The notes below the pieces were generated by a model. The model saw only the letters and a list, made by a program, of their open reading frames with translations, did no database searches and was not told the origin of the DNA. Shown one piece after another: positions 1-8,012 of a stretch of DNA of 64,000 nucleotides. Origin of the DNA: Flavobacterium commune (lineage in GTDB: Bacteria; Bacteroidota; Bacteroidia; Flavobacteriales; Flavobacteriaceae); assembly GCF_001857965.1 (NCBI RefSeq), contig NZ_CP017774.1, positions 1,798,001-1,862,000 on the forward strand, given 5' to 3'. Each line of letters opens with the position of its first letter. Positions within the stretch are counted from its first letter, which is position 1. The position numbers and the translations under genes were made by a program.

Positions 1-251
1 CCAATAAAAGAAAATTGCAATACAGCAGAGTTGCCTGATAGCGGTAAAGTAAATGCGCCATTTACATCTGTTATTGTACCAATAGTTGTTCCTTTGATTA
101 ATACACTTGCCCCAATTAGCGGTTCTCCTTTTTGATCTACAACAAGACCGGAAATCTTTTTAGTTGCAGTTTGGGCAACTAGGTTTGGTACAATAAATAG
201 CATGTTACATAATAGTAAAATGTAATACATACTGTTTTTCATTTTGACCAT
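1..251 (-). CDS. SusC/RagA-like TonB-linked outer membrane protein, N-terminal part
   Basis: Partial gene running off the left edge; only about 83 codons are visible. The translation starts MVKMKNSMYYILLLCNM, a signal peptide ending near VAQT. It continues with a carboxypeptidase-regulatory-like beta-sandwich (ISGLVVDQKGEPLIGASV, then GTTIGTITDVNGAF). This N-terminal module is typical of SusC-type receptors, which import glycans or other nutrients with a SusD lipoprotein across the outer membrane. The ATG at 251 or an in-frame ATG at 242 could be the start; the first is used. The plug and barrel lie outside the window, so other proteins sharing this N-terminal domain are not excluded. Confidence 0.8.
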   Translation of the reverse strand, partial: MVKMKNSMYYILLLCNMLFIVPNLVAQTATKKISGLVVDQKGEPLIGASVLIKGTTIGTITDVNGAFTLPLSGNSAVLQFSFI

Positions 252-918
252 AATTTTTTGTTTTTGGTTGTTAATAATTTTGGTTTTACAAAATCGTTAA
301 TGTGTTTTAGTTTGTAGTTTAGAAACAGTATTTCGATTTCGATAATGTAAAATTAGATGGATTTAACAGCCTCAATTTTAACAACAATAAAAATGTAGTT
401 AAATGAGTGGTTTTTTTATTGTAAACACCCTAAAAATCAGTAGTTTGTGCTTTTTTTGTATTTAAAAAAAAGTAGTGAATATGTAGTTAAAAAACCGAGT
501 TTTAGTTGTTTTTTTGCCCTTTTAGTAAATAGTTGAATTAATGAGTAAATAATTGTATATTAAACAATTATTTCTTTAATTAATTATAAAAAATACAATT
601 TAAGTTACGAATAAATATATTCTTAATAAAATTTTTAGTCAAAAAAATAACTTGAAAAAATGCGGTATAACAGTTATATAATGGCAGAGAGTTCCTTTTT
701 GAGGATGATTAATTTTAAAGCCAAATGATGCCTTGAGTTCAATAAGTTAGCAATAGCCTGATGATGCAACAGTTCTTTTATTGGATGAATTGTTGCGCTA
801 TTATGAATACATTTAATAAAGTTTCTGAATTTGATTCAGTATAAATTTTTGGTGTAAACCAAATTTATGCAGGTTTATTCTTGTCTTTTTTAGGATTTTA
901 GTATTAAAATAGAGTGAT
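252..918. other. Long gene-free gap upstream of the SusC-like gene
   Basis: No convincing coding sequence is seen on either strand. The DNA is very AT-rich with several homopolymer T or A runs. An 11-bp direct repeat, ATGTAGTTAAA, lies at 393-403 and 481-491. It could be an operator for the leftward SusC-like gene, but AT-richness weakens this. Near 849-866 there is a short inverted repeat (TTTGG..CCAAA). The gap probably holds the long leader and promoter of the SusC-like gene. Confidence 0.5.
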
Positions 919-956
919 AAAAAAACGGCAATCCAAAAATAAATTTCAGATTGCCG
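919..956 (-). terminator. Rho-independent terminator of thiL
   Basis: Perfect 8-bp arms CGGCAATC (926-933) and GATTGCCG (949-956) with a 15-nt loop. On the minus strand the stem is followed by a run of seven T. It lies 22 bp past the thiL stop codon. Confidence 0.85.
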
Positions 957-977
957 CTTGTTTAGATATGGGTTTTA

Positions 978-2024
978 TTATTCGCTCAGGGCATTCCAGC
1001 CACGCGCTTTTAATGGAATTTTAGTGTTGGCTCTGGTTACAAGGTGAATTCCTTCGCTTTCTTCGGTCATGTGACCAATGATAGAGAAGTTAGGATTTCC
1101 TTTGATTTTGTCAAAATCTTCAATCGGAATAGTAAAGAGTAATTCGTAATCTTCGCCGCCGTTGATGGCTACTGTAGTGCTGTCAATATCAAATTCTTCA
1201 CACACATTGATAAATTGCGGGTCTAATGGTAGTTTGTCTTCGTATAAATTACATCCCACTTTTGACTGTTTGCATAAATGAATAATCTCTGATGATAATC
1301 CATCTGAAATATCAATCATTGAAGTTGGTTTTATTTCTAAAGCATGTAATAAAGTACGGACATCTTTTCGTGCTTCAGGTTTTAACTGGCGTTCAATTAA
1401 ATAAGTATATAATTCTAAATCAGGTTGCGAATTTGGATTTACCTGGAAAACCTGTTTTTCTCTTTCTAAAACCTGTAATCCCATATAAGCTGCTCCAATA
1501 TCGCCAGTAACAACTAATAAATTAGTAGGCTTAGCACCATTTCTATAGACGATTTCTTCTTCATCAGCTTCGCCTAAAACAGTAATACTGATGATTAATC
1601 CTTTTTGTGAAGAAGTAGTGTCACCGCCAATAACATCCACTTTGTACTCATTGGCCGCCAATGTAATTCCGTGGAATAATTCTTCTAAAGCCTCTAGTGG
1701 AAAACGATTCGAAACCGCAATCGAAACCGTAATTTGAGTGGCTTTGGCATTCATGGCACAAATGTCTGACACATTCGATACTACGGCTTTGTAGCCTAAA
1801 TGCTTCAACGGCATATAAGCCAGGTCAAAATGAACACCTTCAACCATAATATCAGTAGAAACCACTACTTTTTTGTCTTTAAAATCTAGAACAGCCGCAT
1901 CATCACCAATTCCTTTTAAGGTAGAAGCCTGATTGATTTCAAAATTTTTAGTCAAATGGTCTATCAATCCAAATTCGCCCAATTGAGCAATGCTGGTACG
2001 TTGTGGGTTTTTATCTTCAATCAT
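978..2024 (-). CDS. thiL: Thiamine-monophosphate kinase
   Basis: ThiL phosphorylates thiamine monophosphate with ATP to give thiamine diphosphate, the last step of cofactor synthesis, in the cytosol. The 348-aa product has the AIR-synthase/PurM-like layout: GIGDDAAV (residues about 38-45) and STDIMVEGVHF (56-66) for metal and nucleotide binding, GGDTT (133-137), then IDISDGL and NGGEDYELLF in the C-terminal half. Length fits the family. It has its own promoter and terminator and appears monocistronic. The start is the ATG at 2024, just downstream of a clear TATCTTTG box. Confidence 0.95.
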   Translation of the reverse strand: MIEDKNPQRTSIAQLGEFGLIDHLTKNFEINQASTLKGIGDDAAVLDFKDKKVVVSTDIMVEGVHFDLAYMPLKHLGYKAVVSNVSDICAMNAKATQITVSIAVSNRFPLEALEELFHGITLAANEYKVDVIGGDTTSSQKGLIISITVLGEADEEEIVYRNGAKPTNLLVVTGDIGAAYMGLQVLEREKQVFQVNPNSQPDLELYTYLIERQLKPEARKDVRTLLHALEIKPTSMIDISDGLSSEIIHLCKQSKVGCNLYEDKLPLDPQFINVCEEFDIDSTTVAINGGEDYELLFTIPIEDFDKIKGNPNFSIIGHMTEESEGIHLVTRANTKIPLKARGWNALSE

Positions 2025-2045
2025 AGTTTGTAAGTTTCAAAGCTG

Positions 2046-2077
2046 CAAAGATACAATCCCGAAGCTTCGGGAGCAAA
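2046..2077 (-). promoter_or_regulatory. thiL promoter, interrupted by a palindrome
   Basis: On the minus strand, TTTG (2074-2077), a 20-nt spacer, then TATCTTTG (2046-2053), matching the Bacteroidetes -33/-7 consensus. The spacer contains the 16-bp palindrome TCCCGAAGCTTCGGGA. Transcription should start about 16-20 nt upstream of the thiL ATG. Confidence 0.7.
2057..2072. repeat. 16-bp CCCGAAGCTTCGGG-type palindrome
   Basis: Perfect palindrome TCCCGAAGCTTCGGGA lying exactly between the -33 and -7 boxes of thiL. A near-identical palindrome lies at 35515-35530, and a related one replaces the anticodon arm of the tRNA remnant near 52223-52240. This suggests a small dispersed palindromic repeat. 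Confidence 0.75.
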
Positions 2078-2218
2078 GGTTTTGACCAATTAAAAAATCT
2101 ATTTGGAGGAATAATAGCTTGTATTATTTTTTTCGAAAAAAATAAAAATACTACTGACAAACTGTTGTCACCAGCTGTATCTACTTTTGAAGAAGTAAAA
2201 AATTAAAACTTTAAAATT

Positions 2219-2701
2219 ATGAAAACACAAGCAGCACAAGTAATTACTCCCGAAGATTTATTGCAACATTGGCAAGGACACCGCGCCTTGACACGTCGTG
2301 TAATTGAAATATTTCCCGAGAAAGACTTCTTCGAATTTTCAATTGGCGGAATGAGACCTTTTTCAAAACTAGCAGATGAACTTTTAGCTATTGCAGCGCC
2401 TGCTATGAAAGGAATTGTAAATAGAGAAGTTCAGCCTTATAATGAAGAAGGAAGAGAAAAATTAATTTTCAAAGCCCAATATCTGCAAAAATGGGATGAA
2501 GCTACTGCTGAAATTAATAAATATTGGCAACAATTATCTATTGAGGATTTTAATGAAACCTTTAATTTGTTTGGTCAATATGAGTTCCCAATCATTCAGA
2601 ACATTCTATATTTTATTGATAATGAAGTGCACCATCGCGGTCAGGCTTATGTGTATCTGCGTGCTTTGGGAATCGAACCTCCTTTTTTCTGGGAAAGATA
2701 A
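2219..2701 (+). CDS. DinB-family protein
   Basis: The 160-aa product has the four-helix DinB/YfiT look, with candidate metal ligands at His17 or His21 near the N-terminus and His138/His139 in VHHRGQAYVYLRALG near the C-terminus, the usual positions of the metal triad. Family members are metal-dependent, often thiol-transferase-like or of unknown function. It converges with a WYL/HTH regulator gene across a shared terminator. DinB proteins are often found next to such regulators, so control by it is plausible. The substrate is unknown. Confidence 0.85.
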   Translation: MKTQAAQVITPEDLLQHWQGHRALTRRVIEIFPEKDFFEFSIGGMRPFSKLADELLAIAAPAMKGIVNREVQPYNEEGREKLIFKAQYLQKWDEATAEINKYWQQLSIEDFNETFNLFGQYEFPIIQNILYFIDNEVHHRGQAYVYLRALGIEPPFFWER

Positions 2702-2713
2702 AAATTGATTTTC

Positions 2714-2768
2714 ACCATTAAGAGATTAAGAAAAATTTAGACTTAACTCATCTTAATCTCTTAATGGT
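2714..2768. terminator. Bidirectional terminator between dinB-like and WYL genes
   Basis: A long hairpin with perfect 16-bp arms, CCATTAAGAGATTAAG (2715-2730) and its complement (2752-2767), extended by one more A-T pair. It serves both convergent genes. Confidence 0.8.
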
Positions 2769-2810
2769 TTATAAATAAAACATTAGATGAATTTCGTTTT
2801 AGGATCTTTT

Positions 2811-3770
2811 TTATAAAAGTCGTTGTTTGTTTATTTCCAGTAATTCCAGAATTCTGGTTTTCAATCCTTCTGGTTCTAATATGGTGGCGTAATCGCCAAA
2901 CATCAAGTACCAACGCGAAAATCCTTCCAAGGTAGCACAAGACATAAAAGTCATTTCGATTTTGTTGTTGATTTTCTTTTCAGAAACAAAGCCGTGGTAC
3001 TTTCGTTCAGAGCTTAAATATTTGGCAATTTTTTTATCTACAAGAATTCGAATTTTAGTAGTCGGAATATTTTTGCTTTTATCCAAATAGGTTTCTAAAG
3101 CCTCATGCTCTATCGAGAAAGGAATTGCTGTTTTCTTAATTCCGTGTACCCGATCAGTTCTAAATTGACGGTAATCCTTTCGCAAATGACAATAGCCTAG
3201 CATGTACCAATTATTGTTGTCGTGAAAAACACCAACAGGCTCAATATGTCGCATCGTAATTCCATCGGCATCAATGGCTTCATACGAAAGAATTACTTGC
3301 GTTTTCTCGGCGATGCTTTCAAAAATGGTGGCTAAAGTATTCGGTGATTTATCGTTAAAAAGTTTCTCCGATGTTTGCATCAAAACATTCGATTCAATAC
3401 TGGAAACCCAATCTTTATCATCACTTCGAAGTACGGCTTTTAGTTTGTACATCGCCGAAGCATAATGATTGCCAAGAGTCACATCCGTAAATTTCTGCAT
3501 TAATTTTTCGGCAGCAATAAAGCTACTGGCTTCTTCTCTCGTAAACATTACCGGCGGCAATCGATAACCTTCCATTAAAGCATAACCAACACCTGCCTCA
3601 CTATAAATAGGAACTCCTGAAGCTTCTAAGGTGCGAATGTCACGATAAATGGTTCGTAAACTCACCTCAAACCGATTCGCCAATTCCTGTGCTTTTACAA
3701 TCTTTTTGGATTGCAATTGAATCAAAATGGCTACAATGCGGTCAAATCGTTTTGGAGATTCATCAAACAT
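2811..3770 (-). CDS. HTH/WYL-domain transcriptional regulator (YafY-like)
   Basis: The 319-aa protein has an N-terminal winged helix (residues about 8-60: RIVAILIQLQSKKIVKAQELANRFEVSLRTIYRDI, written here only as the helix-turn-helix core LANRFEVSLRTIYRDI). A middle WYL domain follows (about 145-220, with IEPVGVFHDNNNWYMLGYC and the FRTDRV segment) and a C-terminal WCX-like extension. Family members bind DNA and sense nucleic-acid or small ligands. A TATCTTTG -7 box lies at 3789-3796 on the minus strand, about 20 bp upstream of the ATG. Probable target: the convergent DinB gene or itself; this is inference from context. Confidence 0.9.
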   Translation of the reverse strand: MFDESPKRFDRIVAILIQLQSKKIVKAQELANRFEVSLRTIYRDIRTLEASGVPIYSEAGVGYALMEGYRLPPVMFTREEASSFIAAEKLMQKFTDVTLGNHYASAMYKLKAVLRSDDKDWVSSIESNVLMQTSEKLFNDKSPNTLATIFESIAEKTQVILSYEAIDADGITMRHIEPVGVFHDNNNWYMLGYCHLRKDYRQFRTDRVHGIKKTAIPFSIEHEALETYLDKSKNIPTTKIRILVDKKIAKYLSSERKYHGFVSEKKINNKIEMTFMSCATLEGFSRWYLMFGDYATILEPEGLKTRILELLEINKQRLL

Positions 3771-3829
3771 GAGTATGATTTTTTACTTCAAAGATACAGT
3801 TTTGCTGTTTTTGGAAATTGAATTAAAAC

Positions 3830-3925
3830 AAAAAACCTGACAATTTTCATCATCAGGTTTTCTCTATATCCTATAAAAAACTAGTCATTCAGTTTAAGAA
3901 CCGCCATAAACGCCTTTTGTAGAAT
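3830..3925 (-). repeat. Direct repeat copy A: duplicated lepA 3' end and terminator
   Basis: This segment repeats 4499-4615. It contains the same terminator (30 bp identical around AACCTGA..TCAGGTT), a shortened heptad array, and a relic of the lepA 3' coding end. The two copies flank the VapBC-like pair. The terminator stem (3834-3840 with 3853-3859) is followed by a T run on the minus strand and probably ends vapC transcription. Confidence 0.85.
3881..3925 (-). pseudogene. Relic of the lepA C-terminal codons
   Basis: On the minus strand these 45 bases encode [14 protein letters not shown] plus stop. The intact lepA ends [14 protein letters not shown] plus stop. Twelve of 14 residues match while 8 of 45 bases differ, several at synonymous positions. 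That pattern suggests both copies evolved under coding constraint before the duplication, so one probably came from another strain's lepA. No longer attached to an open reading frame. Confidence 0.85.
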
Positions 3926-3927
3926 AT

Positions 3928-4293
3928 CTAATTTTCAAGTAAAATTAAATCTAACTCTTCAACGCTTTTAAATCCTTTATCTGAAGTAATTAATGGGATT
4001 TGAAAAATAATACTTGTTGAGGCAATTATTGCATCGGGAAGTTTTATAGAATACTTCTGCTTTAATTTGATAGTTTGAAGTTTTATGTCTTCACTAAAAT
4101 TGAAAACAAAGCTGTCTTTTAATAAACCTTTTAAGGATTTTTCATCTTGTTTAGAAATGTTTTTATGACCTAGAAGTTCTATTTCTGAAATAAAAGAAAT
4201 ACCAAAATTATAATTCAAAAAGGGTTCTATAAAAGGCTTTCCTTCGTGTAAATAAATCAGAAAATTAGTGTCGGCTAAAAAGTCAATCTTCAT
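3928..4293 (-). CDS. PIN-domain ribonuclease, VapC-like toxin
   Basis: A 121-aa PIN-domain protein with the expected acidic residues: Asp8 in ADTNFLIYL, Glu37 in ISEIELLG, Asp87 in LPDAIIAST and Asp105 in ITSDKGF. VapC toxins cleave tRNA or rRNA when freed from their antitoxin. A 56-aa antitoxin-like gene lies directly upstream and overlaps by 11 bp, so the pair is translationally coupled. The gene ends 2 bp from a relic of the lepA 3' end, which points to acquisition as a cargo module. The target RNA cannot be told from sequence. Confidence 0.85.
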   Translation of the reverse strand: MKIDFLADTNFLIYLHEGKPFIEPFLNYNFGISFISEIELLGHKNISKQDEKSLKGLLKDSFVFNFSEDIKLQTIKLKQKYSIKLPDAIIASTSIIFQIPLITSDKGFKSVEELDLILLEN

Positions 4294-4453
4294 TTTTTCT
4301 TGTTTCCAATTGATATTCTAATCCGTCAATATTTCGTTTTAGTTTCCCAAAATGTTTAGAAAGGTTACCTTTTTTAGAAGCAGATTTCTCTTTCTTTTCT
4401 AAAATAGAATCAATTTCTTTTTTGGTGTTTTTCTTTTTTATAATTAAGACCAT
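4283..4453 (-). CDS. Small antitoxin-like protein paired with the PIN toxin
   Basis: A 56-aa ORF starting at the ATG at 4453, missed by a 60-aa cutoff. It begins MVLIIKKKNTKKEID, is Lys-rich, and ends with KHFGKLKRNIDGLEYQLET. The FGxLKRxxDGLEYQ motif recurs in small Bacteroidetes antitoxins next to PIN toxins. It overlaps the toxin start by 11 bp in another frame, typical of a VapBC operon. A role in neutralising the toxin and autoregulating the operon is inferred from context and motif. Confidence 0.75.
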   Translation of the reverse strand: MVLIIKKKNTKKEIDSILEKKEKSASKKGNLSKHFGKLKRNIDGLEYQLETRKNED

Positions 4454-4498
4454 AACTAAAATTTTTATTAAAGTTAAGAAATTTAATTGACCTAAATA

Positions 4499-4527
4499 AA
4501 AAACCTGACAATTTTCATCATCAGGTT
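4499..4527 (-). terminator. lepA terminator
   Basis: Arms AACCTGA (4502-4508) and TCAGGTT (4521-4527), followed on the minus strand by a T run. Identical in sequence to the terminator copy at 3834-3859. Confidence 0.8.
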
Positions 4528-4530
4528 CTC

Positions 4531-4565
4531 TCTATATTCTTTGTTCTTTCTTCTATTTTCTAGAA
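4531..4565. repeat. Five-unit heptad array next to lepA
   Basis: Units TCTATAT, TCTTTGT, TCTTTCT, TCTATTT, TCTAGAA: a strict 7-nt period between the lepA stop and its terminator. The diverged copy downstream of vapC keeps only about two units. Confidence 0.7.
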
Positions 4566-4570
4566 AAAAA

Positions 4571-6367
4571 CTAGTCATTCAATTTCAAAACAGCCATAAA
4601 TGCTTCTTGTGGAATTTCAACATTTCCTACCTGACGCATACGTTTTTTACCTTTTTTCTGTTTTTCCAATAATTTACGCTTACGCGAAATATCTCCACCA
4701 TAACATTTGGCAGTAACGTCTTTACGAAGTGCTTTAATAGTTTCACGAGCGATAATTTTTGCTCCAATTGCCGCTTGAATAGGAATGTCAAATTGCTGTC
4801 TCGGAATCAACTCACGCAATTTTTCAGTCATTTTTTTACCAATGTTATAGGCGTTGTCTTCGTGAATCAAAGCGGAAAGTGCATCTACATTTTGTCCGTT
4901 TAACAATACGTCCAGTTTAACCAATTTTGAAGTTCGCATTCCAATAGGAGAATAATCAAAAGAAGCATATCCTTTAGAAACGGTTTTTAAACGGTCGTAG
5001 AAATCAAATACAATTTCGGCCAATGGCATATCAAAATTCAATTCAACTCTTTCAGTCGTCAAATAAGTTTGATTAGTAATTAATCCACGTTTTTCGATAC
5101 ACAAACTCATTACGTTTCCAACAAAATCGGCTTTAGTAATGATGGTTGCTTTAATATAAGGTTCTTCTACTCTGTCCAGTTTTGATGGTTCCGGTAAGTC
5201 AGAAGGATTGTTTACAATTAAAATGGTATCCGGTTCTTTTTTAGTGAACGCATGATAAGAAACGTTAGGAACTGTAGTAATTACAGTCATGTCAAATTCA
5301 CGCTCTAAACGTTCCTGAATAATTTCCATGTGCAACATTCCTAAGAATCCGCAACGGAAACCAAAGCCTAAAGCTGCCGAACTTTCCGGAGTAAATACAA
5401 GCGAAGCATCGTTCAATTGTAATTTTTCCATAGAAGAACGCAAATCTTCGTAGTCCTCAGTATCTACAGGGTAAATTCCGGCAAAAACCATTGGTTTTAC
5501 ATCCTCAAAACCAGTAATCATATTGGTAGTTGGAACTTTTGCATCAGTAATAGTATCACCTACTTTTACTTCTTTGGCTTCTTTAATTCCCGAAATTAAA
5601 TAACCTACGTCACCAGTTGAAATTACATTTTTAGGAACTTGATTTAATTTTAAAGTTCCCACTTCGTCAGCAAAATATTCATTGCCGGTAGCCATGAATT
5701 TGATTTTCTGACCTTTTTTAATCTCACCATTTACCACACGGAAAATAACTTCGATTCCGCGGAACGGATTGTAATGAGAATCGAAAATTAAAGCTTGTAA
5801 TGGTTCTTCAGGATTTCCTTTTGGAGCAGGAATTTTTTCGATAATGGCAGCTAAAATATTTTCAACACCAAAACCGGTTTTTCCCGATGCATGAATAATA
5901 TCTTCCAGTTTACATCCCAATAAATCAATAATGTCGTCACTTACTTCCTCAGGATTGGCAGATGGTAAATCTACTTTATTCAAAACCGGAATAATTTCCA
6001 GGTCGTTTTCTAAAGCTAAATATAAGTTCGAAATGGTTTGTGCCTGAATACTTTGTGCAGCATCCACAATCAAAAGTGCGCCTTCACAAGCTGCAATCGA
6101 ACGGGAAACTTCGTACGAAAAATCTACGTGTCCCGGAGTGTCAATCAGGTTTAGGATATATTCTTCGCCCTTGTATTTGTATTCCATTTGGATGGCATGA
6201 CTCTTAATGGTAATCCCACGTTCACGCTCCAAATCCATGTTGTCCAGTAATTGCGCTTTTTCTTCTCGAGCCGTAACGGTTTGTGTAGCAGCAAGAAGTC
6301 TGTCAGCAAGTGTACTTTTTCCGTGGTCAATATGTGCAATAATGCAAAAATTTCTTATTTTTTTCAT
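4571..6367 (-). CDS. lepA: Elongation factor 4 (LepA GTPase)
   Basis: Translational GTPase of 598 aa, the usual length. The G1 motif [15 protein letters not shown] starts near residue 11. [12 protein letters not shown] (G3) and NKVDLP (G4) follow, and the C-terminal LepA-specific domain ends [20 protein letters not shown]. It binds the ribosome and acts in initiation and back-translocation under stress. The 3' end and terminator exist twice in this window, with a toxin-antitoxin pair between the copies. A good promoter precedes the ATG at 6367. Confidence 0.97.
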   Translation of the reverse strand: MKKIRNFCIIAHIDHGKSTLADRLLAATQTVTAREEKAQLLDNMDLERERGITIKSHAIQMEYKYKGEEYILNLIDTPGHVDFSYEVSRSIAACEGALLIVDAAQSIQAQTISNLYLALENDLEIIPVLNKVDLPSANPEEVSDDIIDLLGCKLEDIIHASGKTGFGVENILAAIIEKIPAPKGNPEEPLQALIFDSHYNPFRGIEVIFRVVNGEIKKGQKIKFMATGNEYFADEVGTLKLNQVPKNVISTGDVGYLISGIKEAKEVKVGDTITDAKVPTTNMITGFEDVKPMVFAGIYPVDTEDYEDLRSSMEKLQLNDASLVFTPESSAALGFGFRCGFLGMLHMEIIQERLEREFDMTVITTVPNVSYHAFTKKEPDTILIVNNPSDLPEPSKLDRVEEPYIKATIITKADFVGNVMSLCIEKRGLITNQTYLTTERVELNFDMPLAEIVFDFYDRLKTVSKGYASFDYSPIGMRTSKLVKLDVLLNGQNVDALSALIHEDNAYNIGKKMTEKLRELIPRQQFDIPIQAAIGAKIIARETIKALRKDVTAKCYGGDISRKRKLLEKQKKGKKRMRQVGNVEIPQEAFMAVLKLND

Positions 6368-6489
6368 TTTGTCTAAATATCAATATTGTAAATCCTACTG
6401 AATTGTAAATAGGAGTTTAGGAGTTTCGTTCTACAAAAAGATTCCGTTTCAACTACTAACTTAACCCAAAAAACCAGTCGATTAATCTG

Positions 6490-6519
6490 CAAATATACGC
6501 TAAATTCCCTAGCTTCAAA
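6490..6519 (-). promoter_or_regulatory. lepA promoter
   Basis: On the minus strand, TTTG (6516-6519), 18 nt, TATATTTG (6490-6497). The transcript leader would be about 115-120 nt. It is back to back with a TAATTTTG box for dusB at 6596-6603. Confidence 0.65.
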
Positions 6520-6619
6520 GCTTATAATTTATAAACTAAAAGCTTTATAATTAAGTCTTTCCTAATTCTTCTTTTATCTTTTCATCTAAAAAGTGTAATT
6601 TTGCAGCAAATTTCAGAAG

Positions 6620-7612
6620 ATGATTAAGATAGGCAACATAGAATTACCCGATTTTCCACTTTTACTTGCACCTATGGAGGACGTGAGCGATCCGCCATTT
6701 CGTAGATTGTGTAAAATGCACGGAGCCGATATGATGTACTCTGAATTTATTTCTTCTGAAGGTTTGATTCGTGATGCCATTAAAAGCCGAATGAAATTAG
6801 ACATCTTCGATTACGAACGTCCGGTAGGAATCCAGATTTTTGGTGGTGATGAAGAAGCGATGGCATTGTCATCAAAAATTGTAACAACAGTAAATCCGGA
6901 TTTAATTGACATCAACTTTGGTTGTCCGGTTAAAAAAGTGGTTTGTAAAGGTGCTGGTGCTGGAGTATTGAAAGATGTTGATTTGATGGTGCGTTTGACA
7001 AAAGCCGTAATTGATAGTACTAATCTTCCTGTAACGGTAAAAACCCGTTTGGGTTGGGATGATAATTCGATTAATATTGATGAAGTTGCCGAACGTTTAC
7101 AGGATATTGGTGTGCAGGCTTTGAGTATTCATGCGAGAACTCGTGCTCAAATGTACAAAGGCCATTCGGATTGGTCACACATTGCAAGAGTAAAAAACAA
7201 CCCTAGAATTACTATGCCAATTTTTGGGAACGGCGATATCGACAGTCCTGAGAAAGCATTGCATTATAAAAATGAATACGGTATTGACGGTATCATGATT
7301 GGTCGTGCTGCTATTGGTTATCCTTGGATTTTTAACGAAATAAAACACTATTTCAAAACAGGAGAGCATTTGGCAAAACCTACTGTTGCTGATAGGGTGG
7401 AAGCAGTGCGTAACCATTTAACCTGGGCTATGGATTGGAAAGGAGAGCGATTAGGAATTGTTGAAACCCGTCCTCATTATACTAATTATTTCAAAGGAAT
7501 CCATTCGTTTAAAAGCTACAAACAAAAATTAGTGACCTTAGATCATCCGGAGGAATTATATGCTGTCTTGAATGAGATTGAGGAAGCATATTCAGGTTAT
7601 GAGTTGGTGTAA
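6620..7612 (+). CDS. dusB: tRNA-dihydrouridine synthase
   Basis: Flavin-dependent reductase that converts uridine to dihydrouridine in the tRNA D-loop. The 330-aa protein begins with a TIM barrel (LLLAPMEDVSDPPFRRLC). It carries the catalytic cysteine at about 109 in INFGCPVKKVVCKGAG, the VTVKTRLGW strand, the SIHARTRAQMYKG motif and GNGDI and MIGRAAIGYPWIF for FMN phosphate binding. It most resembles the DusB subgroup. A -7 box lies 16 bp upstream of the ATG; the lepA gene is divergent. Confidence 0.93.
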   Translation: MIKIGNIELPDFPLLLAPMEDVSDPPFRRLCKMHGADMMYSEFISSEGLIRDAIKSRMKLDIFDYERPVGIQIFGGDEEAMALSSKIVTTVNPDLIDINFGCPVKKVVCKGAGAGVLKDVDLMVRLTKAVIDSTNLPVTVKTRLGWDDNSINIDEVAERLQDIGVQALSIHARTRAQMYKGHSDWSHIARVKNNPRITMPIFGNGDIDSPEKALHYKNEYGIDGIMIGRAAIGYPWIFNEIKHYFKTGEHLAKPTVADRVEAVRNHLTWAMDWKGERLGIVETRPHYTNYFKGIHSFKSYKQKLVTLDHPEELYAVLNEIEEAYSGYELV

Positions 7613-7695
7613 AAAAAGCAATTGTACTTTTTTTCTTTCAATTAGTTTTTAATACTATATTTACAAGACATTAAAACAATGTTTTGAAATAGATT

Positions 7696-8004
7696 ATGGA
7701 AAATCAACAAGCAAAAAAGTATATCAAAATATTTGGGAGAATTATTTCTTGGATTTTCCTTATTTCTGTTTTGTGTAGAATCTTTTTGAGAGATTATTAT
7801 GCAAGAGAAGATCATGATTCTGTTTTCTTAATCTTGTTTTGTTTAGGAATAGTCTATTTGATACTTCTATTTAAATTTGATAAAGAGAGATTTATTGAAG
7901 AGGTAAAACCTAGAGTTAGCCAAATAAAAAAATACTGGCCAGAATTATTGGTATTTGTACTAATGGGGGTTTTTATCTTTTTTTATAATAGAAACCTAAA
8001 TTGA
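7696..8004 (+). CDS. Small two-to-three-span membrane protein of unknown function
   Basis: The 102-aa product has hydrophobic stretches at about 10-26 (IFGRIISWIFLISVLCRIF), 42-59 (VFLILFCLGIVYLILLF) and 84-99 (LLVFVLMGVFIFFY), separated by charged linkers. No family is recognised. It lies between dusB and the convergent LolC/E-type permease gene, only 8 bp from the latter's stop, with no visible terminator between. Confidence 0.7.
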   Translation: MENQQAKKYIKIFGRIISWIFLISVLCRIFLRDYYAREDHDSVFLILFCLGIVYLILLFKFDKERFIEEVKPRVSQIKKYWPELLVFVLMGVFIFFYNRNLN

Positions 8005-8012
8005 ATCTTTAT

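Larger units (their letters stand above)
4499..4615 (-). repeat. Direct repeat copy B: native lepA 3' end and terminator
   Basis: Counterpart of 3830-3925. It has the lepA terminator, a full five-unit heptad array and the last codons of lepA. It differs from copy A by point changes and about 22 bp of extra heptad array (three 7-nt units plus one A). Confidence 0.85.
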
